From Streptomyces erythrochromogenes (GTDB lineage: Bacteria > Actinomycetota > Actinomycetes > Streptomycetales > Streptomycetaceae), in contig NZ_CP108036.1 of NCBI RefSeq assembly GCF_036170895.1, forward strand, positions 3,596,001 to 3,660,000: 64,000 bases of DNA. Reading direction: 5' to 3'. The first letter of the stretch is position 1; every line of letters begins with the position of its first letter. The translations under genes were made by a program, and so were the position numbers. Below, piece by piece: positions 57,289 through 64,000 of this stretch. The notes under the pieces are model-generated. The model saw only the letters and a program-made list of their open reading frames with translations. It did no database searches and was not told the DNA's origin.

Positions 57289-57705
57289 CTAAGCGCGCCG
57301 GATCGCGGACCCCCGGGACCCGGCGGCCGGGCAGGTCAGGGACACCTCAGCCCACACCACCTTGCCGGGGACCGGCCCTTCCCTGACGCCCCAACGGTCC
57401 GCCAGCGCTTCGACGATGACCAGTCCTCGCCCCGCGTCGCGGATCCGCGGGATCCGGTCGCCGCGCGCGTCCGCCACCTCGATCAGCAGCGTCTCGGGGG
57501 TCGCGGTGAGGGCGAGCCGGAAGTCCCTGCCGGGCACGCGCCCGTGGGTCACGGCGTTGGCGGCGAGCTCGGCCACGACGTGCGCGGGCTCGACCAGGGG
57601 AAGCCCCCACCCCCGTAGTTGCTCGACCGTCAGGAGGCGGGCGAGACGGGCGGCGCGCGGGGTCGCGGACAGCTGGACCTGGAAATCGACGAGTTGAGGA
57701 ATCAC
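57289..57705 (-). CDS. Anti-sigma-factor-like ATP-binding protein (HATPase_c_2)
   Basis: 138 residues from the GTG at 57705. The GHKL ATPase fold shows the N box ELAANAVTHGR and the G1 box VADARGDRIPRI, with a G2-like DAGRGLVIVEALADRWG. No His-phosphotransfer domain. Such single-domain kinases act as anti-sigma or regulatory switches. The open frame continues 44 codons upstream, but that part is Cys/Arg-rich and unlike the family. It faces the XRE-DUF5753 gene, as in WhiJ-type loci. Confidence 0.85.
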   Translation of the reverse strand: MIPQLVDFQVQLSATPRAARLARLLTVEQLRGWGLPLVEPAHVVAELAANAVTHGRVPGRDFRLALTATPETLLIEVADARGDRIPRIRDAGRGLVIVEALADRWGVREGPVPGKVVWAEVSLTCPAAGSRGSAIRRA

Positions 57706-57861
57706 GTCACTCAGCGTGTCCGTGCGTGCGTACCGTCGGAAGCAACATCGCGTGCACGTCCCGCGTTTGTCCGGCGCTTGTCCAGTGCTGTCACGGCTGT
57801 CCGGACCGAGGTGGCGGGTACGGGGCGCTGAGGACATCGGCTCGTCGGAGGTGGGAGCGCA

Positions 57862-58722
57862 ATGGGCGTGGACAGCAGTGACGGTACGGAAGAGCCCGGC
57901 TGGGACGTCGATCCGGAGGACGAACAGGGCGCGGCGGTGGTGGCCGCGCTGGGCCGCCAGCTCAGAGCGTGGCGGGAGTCGGCCGGCATGCGGGCCGCCG
58001 ATTTCGGGGCGGCCATCCAGTACGGGGAGGACCAGGTCCGCAAGGTCGAGTCGGGCAAGCGGATCCCCCGCCCCGAGTACCTGGACAGGGCGGACGAGGT
58101 CCTGAACGCCGGGGGGCGAATCTCCGCGATGAAGGCCGACCTGGAACAGGTCCGCTACCCGAAGAAGGTGCGGGACCTAGCAAAGCTGGAGGCGAGGGCC
58201 GTCGAGATCGGCTCGTACGGCAACCACAACATCCACGGCTTGTTGCAGACCGAGGACTACGCCCGCGCCCTGTTCGAGATGGCGCAGCCCCCGCAGTCAT
58301 CGGAGCAGGTGGAACGAGGAGTCGCAGCGCGTCTGGCCCGACAGTCGATCTTCGAACGGACTCCGGGACCAGCCCTCAGTTTCGTCCAGGAAGAGGTGAC
58401 CCTCCGGCGCACCATCGGAGGCACAATGGTGCTGCGCGGCCAGCTCGAACGACTGTTGGAGTTGGGCAAGTTTCGCAACGTCGCAGTCCAGGTGATGCCG
58501 ACCGCCTGCGCCGATCACGCCGGAATGGGGGGCCGGATCCAGGTGCTGAAGTTCGGGGACGGAACGGCAGTGGGGCGCTCGGAAGGCATCTTCTACGGGC
58601 GGCCGGTCACCGACCCCAAGCATCTACAGATCCTCGACCTGCGCTATGGCACGATCCGGGCACAGGCCCTCTCGCCCAGGGAGTCGCTGGCCTTCATCGA
58701 GACACTGCTGGGAGAAACGTGA
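57862..58722 (+). CDS. XRE-family regulator with DUF5753 (WhiJ-like)
   Basis: 286 residues. The HTH is at about 30-85 (LGRQLRAWRESAGMRAADFG; YGEDQVRKVESGKRIPRPEY). DUF5753 spans about 105-280 (GNHNIHGLLQTEDYARALFE; RQSIFERTPGPALSFVQEE; VQVMPTACADHAGMGGRIQV). These regulators work with small DUF397 partners and control development in Streptomyces (WhiJ is the known example). The stop overlaps the DUF397 start by 4 bp if GTG 58719 is used. Confidence 0.92.
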   Translation: MGVDSSDGTEEPGWDVDPEDEQGAAVVAALGRQLRAWRESAGMRAADFGAAIQYGEDQVRKVESGKRIPRPEYLDRADEVLNAGGRISAMKADLEQVRYPKKVRDLAKLEARAVEIGSYGNHNIHGLLQTEDYARALFEMAQPPQSSEQVERGVAARLARQSIFERTPGPALSFVQEEVTLRRTIGGTMVLRGQLERLLELGKFRNVAVQVMPTACADHAGMGGRIQVLKFGDGTAVGRSEGIFYGRPVTDPKHLQILDLRYGTIRAQALSPRESLAFIETLLGET

Positions 58723-58910
58723 TCCACATGGCTGAGCTCGTTTGGTTCAAGAGCAGCTACAGCGACAGCAGCGACATCAACGACTGCGTCGAAGTGGCCA
58801 ACACCCCCGGCGCGGTCCTGGTCCGCGACTCCAAGGACACCGCGCGCACCCACCTGGCCTTCGGCCGCCCCGCATGGGCCGGGTTCGTCGCACACACGTC
58901 CGACGCCTGA
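58719..58910 (+). CDS. DUF397 protein
   Basis: About 60-63 residues. Pattern: VWFKSSYSDSSDINDCVEVA, then VLVRDSKDT and FGRPAWAGFVAHT, the standard DUF397 signature. GTG 58719 overlaps the XRE stop; ATG 58728 is the alternative. The partner acts as inhibitor or corepressor of the cognate DUF5753 regulator in characterised pairs. Confidence 0.93.
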   Translation: MIHMAELVWFKSSYSDSSDINDCVEVANTPGAVLVRDSKDTARTHLAFGRPAWAGFVAHTSDA

Positions 58911-58972
58911 CGGAACCGCGCCTTCCCGTTGCGCGTCTCCCGATTAACGGTCGCCAACTATGCGGGGGATGG

Positions 58973-59395
58973 ATGTCGTTCGATGCGGAATGGGCGGAGC
59001 ACAAAGCCCTCGCCCGATCGGCACCGGCACCTGCGCAGGCACCGGCACTCGCGCCCGAGGCGGCCGGGACGCTGGTGGCCACGGCCTCCTCCATCAACGG
59101 CAACGCGAACCTCCTGATCGAGATCGCCGCGCTCCTCCACGAGGGCCGTCCCGACGGGGACGCGAGCACCATGGCCCGCGCCCCGCGCGCCCACGCAGAC
59201 GTGGCCGCACAGACCCTCCGCTTCGCCGCGTTCGCCGACGACCAGTTCAAGGACACCGTCGCCCTCTTCGCCGGTCTCGCCACCCGCCTCAAGACCGCCG
59301 GCACGAGCTTCGCCGGGGTGGACGACGACACCGCCCGGTCCTTCCTCTCCGGCCTCCTCGCCTCGGGGCGGTACGTACCGCCGGAGTGCAAGTGA
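58973..59395 (+). CDS. Small helical WXG-like protein (putative secretion-associated)
   Basis: 140 residues, starting MSFDAEWAEHKALARS, the N-terminal pattern of a group of Streptomyces proteins with an ESX/type VII-like look. A Pro/Ala spacer follows, then helices (GTLVATASSINGNANLLIEI; QTLRFAAFADDQFKDTVALF). No signal peptide. The stop overlaps the next gene (GTGA), so the two are coupled. No EccC-type secretion gene is in the window. Confidence 0.65.
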   Translation: MSFDAEWAEHKALARSAPAPAQAPALAPEAAGTLVATASSINGNANLLIEIAALLHEGRPDGDASTMARAPRAHADVAAQTLRFAAFADDQFKDTVALFAGLATRLKTAGTSFAGVDDDTARSFLSGLLASGRYVPPECK

Positions 59396-60783
59396 GCAGC
59401 GGGCTCAGCCACCGCGAGGACGTCGCGTTCCTGGAAGAGTGCAATCCGCCGCTCATCGAGCGGAACGCCGCCGAGTTCCGCCGTCTGCGCGACCTCCTCG
59501 TGCAGGTCGGGGAGCCGGCCCGGCGCGCGGAGACCCGTACCGAGTGGGAGAGCGAAGGAAGTCACACGTACACCGCGCGCCTCACCGAGGCCCGGCTGCT
59601 CGTGGCCCAGATGGCCGAGGGGTACGACAAGGCCGCCAGCGCCCTGAACGCCTACGCCGCCGCCGTCACCACCGCCAAGTCCCACTACCGCAACGGCAAG
59701 CACACCGAGCGGGCGCTCGCCGCGCTCATCGCCACCAAGGGAGTGGCGGTCACCAAGGCCGCACGGGAGGCGGAGCCCATGCGCCAGTGGGAGGACATGC
59801 GCGCCACGACCGGTTTCCTCGACCTCCTGGCCGAGGCCACCCTGGACGTCGACGACATCCGGGAGGAGGCGGACCGGCTCCACGACGCGGCCGGCGGCAG
59901 CTTCCACCTCGCGAAAACGGTCGAGGAGGAGGCCCGCGCCACCTGCGTCCACGCGCTGAAGCAGGCGTACGAGCTGCTTCCCGAGTTCAGGGTGCCGGGC
60001 GGCGGCGCACGGCCCGACCTGTACGCGGCGATGGCGGACATCCGCCGGGAGGCGGCGGAGGCCGCCTCCTCCCCGCTGACCCACCTGCCCGGCAGCGGGC
60101 CCAAGCGGGAGACGGCGCCGCCGCCCGGCGACGGCGGGATGTCACCCGCGCTGCGGGACATCCGGATGCGGATCTCCTCGCTGCCCCAGGCGGACGACAG
60201 CTACTGGGACCCGCCGAGCGACGACGAGGAGCGGGCCCGCTGGATATCCCACAACAAGGAAGTCCTGCGGGCCGCCGCCCGGCACTCCGGATTGCCCGAG
60301 GAACTCGTCGCGGGCATCGCCTGGAAGGAGATCGGCGGCCAGTACGGGGTCACCGACGACCTCACCGACGCCGTGCGCGGTGCGGCCGACTCGCCGCTGA
60401 GCCCGGTCGCGCCGCGGAACCTTCCATGGCGGCTGGGCGGGACGCCCGACGAGACCTCCTTCGGGCCGATCGCGATCCAGTTGCGCCGGGGCGCCGAGGT
60501 GCTCGGCTACGATCCGGCGCACCTCACGGACGCCCAACGGGACCTGGTGGAGGAGTCGCTGCAGGACCCCCGGCAGAATGCGTTCATCGCCGCGGGCCAC
60601 CTGGCCCAGCTCAAGGCCGAGGCGGGGTACGCCGACGTGCCCGCCGAGCAGCTGACCGATGCCCAGATGCGGGAGATCGCCGCCCGCTACAACGGCGGCC
60701 CGTACTGGCAGTCGGGCAAGGCCCGGGACTACGGCGATGATTTCGGCGACGCTCTCGGCAAGGTGAAGGACGCGATGCGATGA
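59392..60783 (+). CDS. Large helical protein with C-terminal lytic-transglycosylase-like domain
   Basis: 463 residues. Residues about 1-225 are helical (VAFLEECNPPLIERNAAEFR; YDKAASALNAYAAAVTTAK), like the N-terminal modules of T7SS polymorphic toxins. A Pro-rich hinge follows (about 225-250). Residues about 280-463 resemble a goose-type/SLT lysozyme fold: GLPEELVAGIAWKEIGGQYG, with Glu near residue 313 as candidate acid, FGPIAIQLRRGAEVLGY, and ARYNGGPYWQSG. No signal peptide, so export would need a dedicated system. The small upstream partner may be its chaperone. Confidence 0.75.
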   Translation: MSSGLSHREDVAFLEECNPPLIERNAAEFRRLRDLLVQVGEPARRAETRTEWESEGSHTYTARLTEARLLVAQMAEGYDKAASALNAYAAAVTTAKSHYRNGKHTERALAALIATKGVAVTKAAREAEPMRQWEDMRATTGFLDLLAEATLDVDDIREEADRLHDAAGGSFHLAKTVEEEARATCVHALKQAYELLPEFRVPGGGARPDLYAAMADIRREAAEAASSPLTHLPGSGPKRETAPPPGDGGMSPALRDIRMRISSLPQADDSYWDPPSDDEERARWISHNKEVLRAAARHSGLPEELVAGIAWKEIGGQYGVTDDLTDAVRGAADSPLSPVAPRNLPWRLGGTPDETSFGPIAIQLRRGAEVLGYDPAHLTDAQRDLVEESLQDPRQNAFIAAGHLAQLKAEAGYADVPAEQLTDAQMREIAARYNGGPYWQSGKARDYGDDFGDALGKVKDAMR

Positions 60784-61100
60784 CAGACGGCCGCGGGGCC
60801 ACCATCCCGCCCGGGGACCGTCGATGGGTGCGCTGGGCGTTCGGGCTCCCCCTCGCCCTCGTGCACGCCCTGAACGCCGTGTTCGTCTATGCCGCCGTGT
60901 TCCGCGGCCCGCAGGCCGCATGGGACCACCAGGGGTACGAGGGCACGGCCGCGGCCGTCTTCATCGCCCTCTGCCTGAGCCTGCTCGGGGTCCTGATCAC
61001 GCTCGTCCCGCCGGTCCGCAGGGCGCTGGGCCCGTGGTGGTTCGCGCCGCCGCTCGTTCTGGGGGTGATCGCGTGGGTTCGTATCGAGACGCTCGGCTGA
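60780..61100 (+). CDS. Three-TM membrane protein, paralogue 1
   Basis: 106 residues, overlapping the lytic protein stop (ATGA). TM segments at about 20-40 (FGLPLALVHALNAVFVYAAV), 57-78 (AAAVFIALCLSLLGVLITLV) and 86-102 (WWFAPPLVLGVIAWVRI). The SLLGVLITLVPPVRRALGPW block matches the next gene. It may protect against or anchor the upstream enzyme. Unknown family. Confidence 0.7.
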   Translation: MTDGRGATIPPGDRRWVRWAFGLPLALVHALNAVFVYAAVFRGPQAAWDHQGYEGTAAAVFIALCLSLLGVLITLVPPVRRALGPWWFAPPLVLGVIAWVRIETLG

Positions 61101-61411
61101 GGCTGCCCCGCGAGGACATCGACCTGCCCGAGGACCGCGGCTGCCTGCGCTGGGTGCTCGCCATCCCGCTCGTCGTGCTCTACGTCCCCGCGGTGTTTTC
61201 CTGCTACCTCGCCCTGGCCATGCGCCCGGCGTCGCCGTACGACCGGCTGCGCGACGACGCCCGGTTCATGGGCGGCTTCTCGGTCTTCCTGTGCCTGCTG
61301 GGCCTGCTGATCACCATCACCCCGCTCTACCGCCGCACGATGGGCCGCTGGTGGTTCGCCGCCCCGGTCCTGATCGCGACGACCGCCTACTTCCGCGCCC
61401 GCACGGTCTGA
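61073..61411 (+). CDS. Three-TM membrane protein, paralogue 2
   Basis: 112 residues from GTG 61073, overlapping the preceding gene by 28 bp. The block LLGLLITITPLYRRTMGRWW aligns with LLGVLITLVPPVRRALGPWW of paralogue 1, so the pair arose by tandem duplication. TM segments occur around LAIPLVVLYVPAVFSCYLAL, GGFSVFLCLLGLLITI and WWFAAPVLIATTAYF. The terminator follows 17 bp later. Confidence 0.7.
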   Translation: MGSYRDARLRLPREDIDLPEDRGCLRWVLAIPLVVLYVPAVFSCYLALAMRPASPYDRLRDDARFMGGFSVFLCLLGLLITITPLYRRTMGRWWFAAPVLIATTAYFRARTV

Positions 61412-61428
61412 CGCCCCGGGACGGGAAC

Positions 61429-61465
61429 GCCGCAGCCCCCGCCCGGACGGGGCGGGGGCTGCGGC
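61429..61465. terminator. Terminator after the membrane-protein pair
   Basis: A 16-bp stem (GCCGCAGCCCCCGCCC and complement) around a five-base loop. It lies between the plus-strand four-gene set and the convergent symporter gene. Confidence 0.8.
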
Positions 61466-61485
61466 GCGTGCGAAGGGCGGGCGGC

Positions 61486-62817
61486 TCAGGCGGTCGCGGC
61501 GGCCGGCTGCGGCGTGGCCGGGGCGACGGCCGGGGCGGCGGGCTCGTCCAGCGGGGAGGCCGAGGCGTTGGCGTAGGCCTCCTTGTCCAGGATCCCCTCG
61601 CGGGCCGAGACGATGACCGGGACGAGGGCCTGGCCGGCGACGTTCGTGGCCGTGCGGATCATGTCCAGGATCGGGTCGATCGCCAGCAGCAGGCCGACGC
61701 CGGCGAGCGGGAGGCCCAGGGTGGAGAGGGTCAGCGTCAGCATGACGGTGGCGCCCGTCAGGCCGGCCGTCGCGGCGGAGCCGATGACCGAGACGAAGAC
61801 GATGAGCAGGTACTCCTTGATGCCCAGCTGCACGTCGAAGATCTGCGCGATGAAGATCGCGGCGAGCGCCGGGTAGATCGCGGCGCAGCCGTCCATCTTG
61901 GTGGTGGCGCCGAACGGGACGGCGAAGGAGGCGTACTCCTTCGGGACGCCGAGGCGTTCGGTGACCTTCTGGGTGACCGGCATGGTGCCGACGGAGGAGC
62001 GGGAGACGAAGGCCAGCTGGATGGCGGGCCAGGCGCCCTTGAAGAACTGGATGGGGCTGACCTTGGCGACCGTCGCGAGCAGCAGCGGGTAGACGCCGAA
62101 CATCACCAGGGCGCAGCCGATGTAGATGTCGGCGGTGAAGGTGGCGTACTTGCCGATCAGGTCCCAGCCGTAGGTGGCGATCGCGGTGCCGATCAGGCCG
62201 ATGGTGCCGATCGGGGCGAGGCGGATGACCCACCACAGGGCCTTCTGGAGGAGCTCCAGGGCGGACTCGGCGAGGTCGAGGACCGGCTTGGCCTTGGCGC
62301 CGAGCTGGAGCGCGGCGATGCCGGCGACGACGGCCAGGAAGACGATCTGAAGGACCTTCAGCTCGGTGAACGGCGTGACGATGTCCGTCGGGACGATGCC
62401 GGTCAGGAAGTCGATCCAGGAGCCCGTCTTCTTCGGCTCCTTGCCGTCGGCGGCGGTGAGGCCGGTGCCCGAACCGGGGTCGGTCAGCAGGCCGATCGCG
62501 ATGCCGATGCCGACCGCGATCAGCGAGGTGATCATGAACCAGAGGAGGGTGCGGGAGGCGAGGCGCGCCGCGTTGTTCACCTTCCGCAGGTTGGTGATCG
62601 ACACCAGGATCGCGAAGAAGACGAGCGGGGCGATGGCCAGCTTGAGCAGCTGGACGAAGATGTCGCCGGTCTTCTCCAGGGTGGTGCCGAGCCAGCTGAT
62701 GTCCTGGCTGCGGGCTATCCAGCCGAAGAGGACGCCGAGGACCAGACCGGCGACGATCTGGGCCCAGAAGGGAAACTTGAACGAGGCCTTGGCAGGGGCC
62801 TGTGGGGTCGCGGACAC
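61486..62817 (-). CDS. DAACS-family dicarboxylate/amino acid (probably cystine):cation symporter
   Basis: 443 residues, Na+- or H+-coupled transporter with the GltPh/TcyP fold. HP1 serine-rich tip: AFVSRSSVGTMPVT. The TM7 cation motif is GATTKMDGCAAIYPA (NMDGT position reads KMDGCA). HP2 region: GLTGATVMLTLTLSTLGLPLAG, TM8: AIDPILDMIRTATNVAGQAL. GTG 62817 has GGAGA about 7 bases upstream; GTG 62841 is an alternative. A polycysteine uORF precedes it, so cystine (as for TcyP) is a better guess than C4-dicarboxylate or glutamate. Confidence 0.88.
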   Translation of the reverse strand: MSATPQAPAKASFKFPFWAQIVAGLVLGVLFGWIARSQDISWLGTTLEKTGDIFVQLLKLAIAPLVFFAILVSITNLRKVNNAARLASRTLLWFMITSLIAVGIGIAIGLLTDPGSGTGLTAADGKEPKKTGSWIDFLTGIVPTDIVTPFTELKVLQIVFLAVVAGIAALQLGAKAKPVLDLAESALELLQKALWWVIRLAPIGTIGLIGTAIATYGWDLIGKYATFTADIYIGCALVMFGVYPLLLATVAKVSPIQFFKGAWPAIQLAFVSRSSVGTMPVTQKVTERLGVPKEYASFAVPFGATTKMDGCAAIYPALAAIFIAQIFDVQLGIKEYLLIVFVSVIGSAATAGLTGATVMLTLTLSTLGLPLAGVGLLLAIDPILDMIRTATNVAGQALVPVIVSAREGILDKEAYANASASPLDEPAAPAVAPATPQPAAATA

Positions 62818-62927
62818 GGACACTCTCCGGAGGTGGCGCACGAAGTGAGGGGGGTGGTTCTGCGTGGTGTTGCGGTGCGGCAGCAGCCAGGAAGGGCCGG
62901 CCGGGACCGCTGCTGTATCGATTCAGC
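62818..62927 (-). promoter_or_regulatory. Leader between the polycysteine uORF and the symporter
   Basis: 110 bases. CAGCAGC (62881-62887) can pair with GCTGCTG (62909-62915), enclosing a GC-rich segment with GGGCCGGCC-type self-complementarity. The last 30 bases carry the symporter ribosome-binding site. The dyad directly follows the uORF stop, as expected for ribosome-position-dependent attenuation or for sequestration of translation. The exact alternative fold needs computation. Confidence 0.45.
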
Positions 62928-63029
62928 TCAACAGCAACAGGCCGCGGACGCGCGGCGGCAGAGGTCGACGTGCAGGCGCGTCACGAGCGGGACGCTCGTG
63001 ATCATCGGGTGCGCAGCTGTGGTCAACAT
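62928..63029 (-). CDS. Polycysteine leader peptide (uORF) of the symporter gene
   Basis: A 33-residue ORF, too short for usual gene calling. It ends RLHVDLCRRASAACCC and then stops. Actinobacterial cysteine-attenuation leader peptides share the R-x-HVDL-x-R core and terminal Cys residues. The three Cys codons (TGT TGC TGT) are contiguous before TGA, so ribosomes would stall when Cys-tRNA is low. ATG 63029 begins 7 bases after a -10-like element, implying a leaderless mRNA. An inner ATG at codon 9 would give 25 residues. Normal codon bias. Confidence 0.8.
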   Translation of the reverse strand: MLTTAAHPMITSVPLVTRLHVDLCRRASAACCC

Positions 63030-63036
63030 GTTCAAC

Positions 63037-63066
63037 ACGCTAACACTTCTCCTTTGGGAATCTCAA
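63037..63066 (-). promoter_or_regulatory. Promoter of the leaderless leader-peptide/symporter transcript
   Basis: On the minus strand TTGAGA (63061-63066) and TAGCGT (63037-63042) with an 18-bp spacer. The first base of the uORF ATG (63029) falls where transcription should start. The -35 element lies inside a 21-bp palindrome. Confidence 0.6.
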
Positions 63067-63081
63067 AGGGGCCCTTTGAGA
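63061..63081. promoter_or_regulatory. Palindrome overlapping the -35 element
   Basis: TCTCAAAGGG-G-CCCTTTGAGA, perfect 10-bp arms with a one-base centre. Overlap with the -35 suggests a repressor (or activator) site that adds transcriptional control on top of attenuation. The cognate regulator is not in the window. Confidence 0.65.
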
Positions 63082-63123
63082 CAGCGGCGCACGAGCCCCT
63101 CTTGCGCAGGCCCGGAAAACACC

Positions 63124-63166
63124 ACCGCCCCAGCGTTACGGGCGGTATACCCGGTGCTGGGGCGGT
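63124..63166 (-). terminator. Terminator of the DUF4229 gene
   Basis: ACCGCCCCAGC (63124-63134) pairs with GCTGGGGCGGT (63156-63166), an 11-bp stem. On the minus strand it is followed by GGTGTTTTCC, a T-tract. It lies 28 bp after the DUF4229 stop and separates that gene from the symporter promoter. Confidence 0.75.
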
Positions 63167-63194
63167 TCGGTGTGTGATGAAGCCAACTGGGTCG

Positions 63195-63506
63195 TTACGA
63201 CCCGACGCGCGCCGCGTCGTCCGCCTGGTCCTCCTGGCTGCGGTTGTCGGCGAGCTTCTGCTTCGCACCCGCGACGCGCCCGGAGATCTGCGCGGACATC
63301 TCGTCGCGCTGCTTGCGCAGGAGGACGAAGGAGAGCGGGGCGGAGAGCACGAGGGCGAGCAGCACGACCCAGGCGCCGTTGGCGTCGCCGAGACCGGAGG
63401 GGACCAGGCCGAACCGGACGAGGAGCGCGACGACGGCGAGGCAGCCGACGAAGATGCCCAGGCGCATCGCGGTGTATCGGATCGTTGCGCTCGGCTTGAG
63501 GGACAC
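63195..63506 (-). CDS. DUF4229 membrane protein
   Basis: 103 residues. Two TM helices (about 14-30 MRLGIFVGCLAVVALLVRFG, and 45-62 WVVLLALVLSAPLSFVLL), followed by LRKQRDEMSAQISGRVAGAK and an acidic C terminus. This is the DUF4229 pattern known from actinobacteria. Function unknown. The GTG start at 63506 has AGAGAGAAGGGG upstream. Confidence 0.85.
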   Translation of the reverse strand: MSLKPSATIRYTAMRLGIFVGCLAVVALLVRFGLVPSGLGDANGAWVVLLALVLSAPLSFVLLRKQRDEMSAQISGRVAGAKQKLADNRSQEDQADDAARVGS

Positions 63507-63632
63507 GGTGACCCCTTCTCTCTCGTCGTGGTCGTCAGGTCGTGCGTCGCACGGTGCCCGTCCAGTGAAGCACGTCGGGGCCCGGCCGCGGCCCGCCGGG
63601 GTGCGTACGCCCGTACGGCCGCCGCCGGTGGA

Positions 63633-64000
63633 TCAGTAGAGCGGCAGCAGCATCGTGATGTCGTCGCGGTCATCGCCCGGGGCCACGCGGACGGCGCCGG
63701 GGACGCGGCCGACCTCCTTGTAGCCGCAGGAGGAGTAGAAGTGCTCCAGGCCGAGGCCGCCGCGGCAGGTGAGGCGGACGGCGTCGATGCCCTCGATCGA
63801 GCGGGCCGCGGCTTCGGTCGCGGCCATGAGGTCCCGCCCGAGGCCCTTGCCCTGGTGGCGCGGATGGACCATCACCGTGTAGGCCCACAGCCAGTGCCGC
63901 TGGAGTCGGTGCGTGTTGTGGGTGAGGAAGGCGGTCGCTGCGACCGCGCCGTCGCCGTCGTGCCCGACGAGCAGCCTGCAGCTCCCGTCGGCGACGCCGG
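63633..64000 (-). CDS. GNAT acetyltransferase, C-terminal part (cut by window edge)
   Basis: The frame is open to the window edge, giving at least 122 residues. Acetyl-CoA-binding motif A: VMVHPRHQGKGLGRDLM (R/Q-x-x-G-x-G/A). Motif B: GLGLEHFYSSCGYKEVG. The visible N-terminal part includes CRLLVGHDGDGAVAATAFLT, so the start lies outside the window. Substrate unknown. Confidence 0.88.
   Translation of the reverse strand, partial: GVADGSCRLLVGHDGDGAVAATAFLTHNTHRLQRHWLWAYTVMVHPRHQGKGLGRDLMAATEAAARSIEGIDAVRLTCRGGLGLEHFYSSCGYKEVGRVPGAVRVAPGDDRDDITMLLPLY

Overview
The window is high-GC DNA (almost every codon ends in G or C) with the gene content and synteny of a Streptomyces chromosome. Its spine is respiration: a complete 14-gene NADH:quinone oxidoreductase operon (nuoA-N, 12913-28790, minus strand) and, around it, the genes for its menaquinone substrate. 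These are a polyprenyl diphosphate synthase (left edge, partial), a geranylgeranyl/menaquinone reductase-like flavoprotein (30929-32212), menG (35390-36082), mqnC (38417-39616) and mqnA (41659-42522), the last two belonging to the futalosine route. A Rex-type operator lies about 80 bp upstream of nuoA and fits NADH/NAD+ control of complex I.

Left part (1-12.9 kb): polyprenyl synthase, a remnant resembling a POT-family transporter, a CocE-type alpha/beta hydrolase, a HAD phosphatase and fumarylacetoacetase. Then comes a tight plus-strand cluster: GntR regulator, small 8-Cys ferredoxin, sulfonate/nitrate-type ABC importer (binding protein, permease, ATPase) and a 911-residue flavoprotein. The flavoprotein and ferredoxin resemble the AprA and AprB subunits of APS reductase. 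The flavoprotein carries a HEAT-repeat tail, and the binding protein ends in a NosL-like domain. The cluster looks like an importer dedicated to feeding a redox enzyme; I know of no assigned substrate.

Middle (28.8-46.4 kb): NlpC/P60 endopeptidase, a GNAT acetyltransferase broken by a one-base frameshift, a TetR/membrane-protein pair with a palindromic operator, glutaminase, a DUF3152 predicted metalloprotease, a LuxR-type HTH protein with a (ESGTL)5 minisatellite, a metal-site-less amidohydrolase-like protein coupled to mqnC, a Ser/Thr kinase, a cold-shock protein, a lytic transglycosylase and a RibD/DHFR-like reductase. The 1.44-kb stretch 46998-48440 has no convincing gene. It holds a large imperfect inverted repeat with arms of about 385 bp, made of reiterated modules of about 65 bp and flanked by a 16-bp x5 tandem repeat.

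Right part (48.4-64 kb): small ORF, MFS drug exporter with MarR regulator, long-chain acyl-CoA ligase, GntR(YtrA)/DUF1648 pair, lipoprotein, methyltransferase, CPCC zinc protein and an HTH protein. Next is a WhiJ-type regulatory triad (anti-sigma-like ATPase, XRE-DUF5753, DUF397), followed by an overlapping four-gene set: a WXG-like small protein, a lytic-transglycosylase-like protein and two paralogous membrane proteins. At the right end a DAACS-family symporter is preceded by an apparently leaderless 33-residue upstream ORF ending in Cys-Cys-Cys and carrying the HVDL motif of actinobacterial cysteine leader peptides. This suggests cysteine-responsive attenuation and points to cystine or a related sulfur amino acid as substrate. 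The window ends in DUF4229 and partial GNAT genes.
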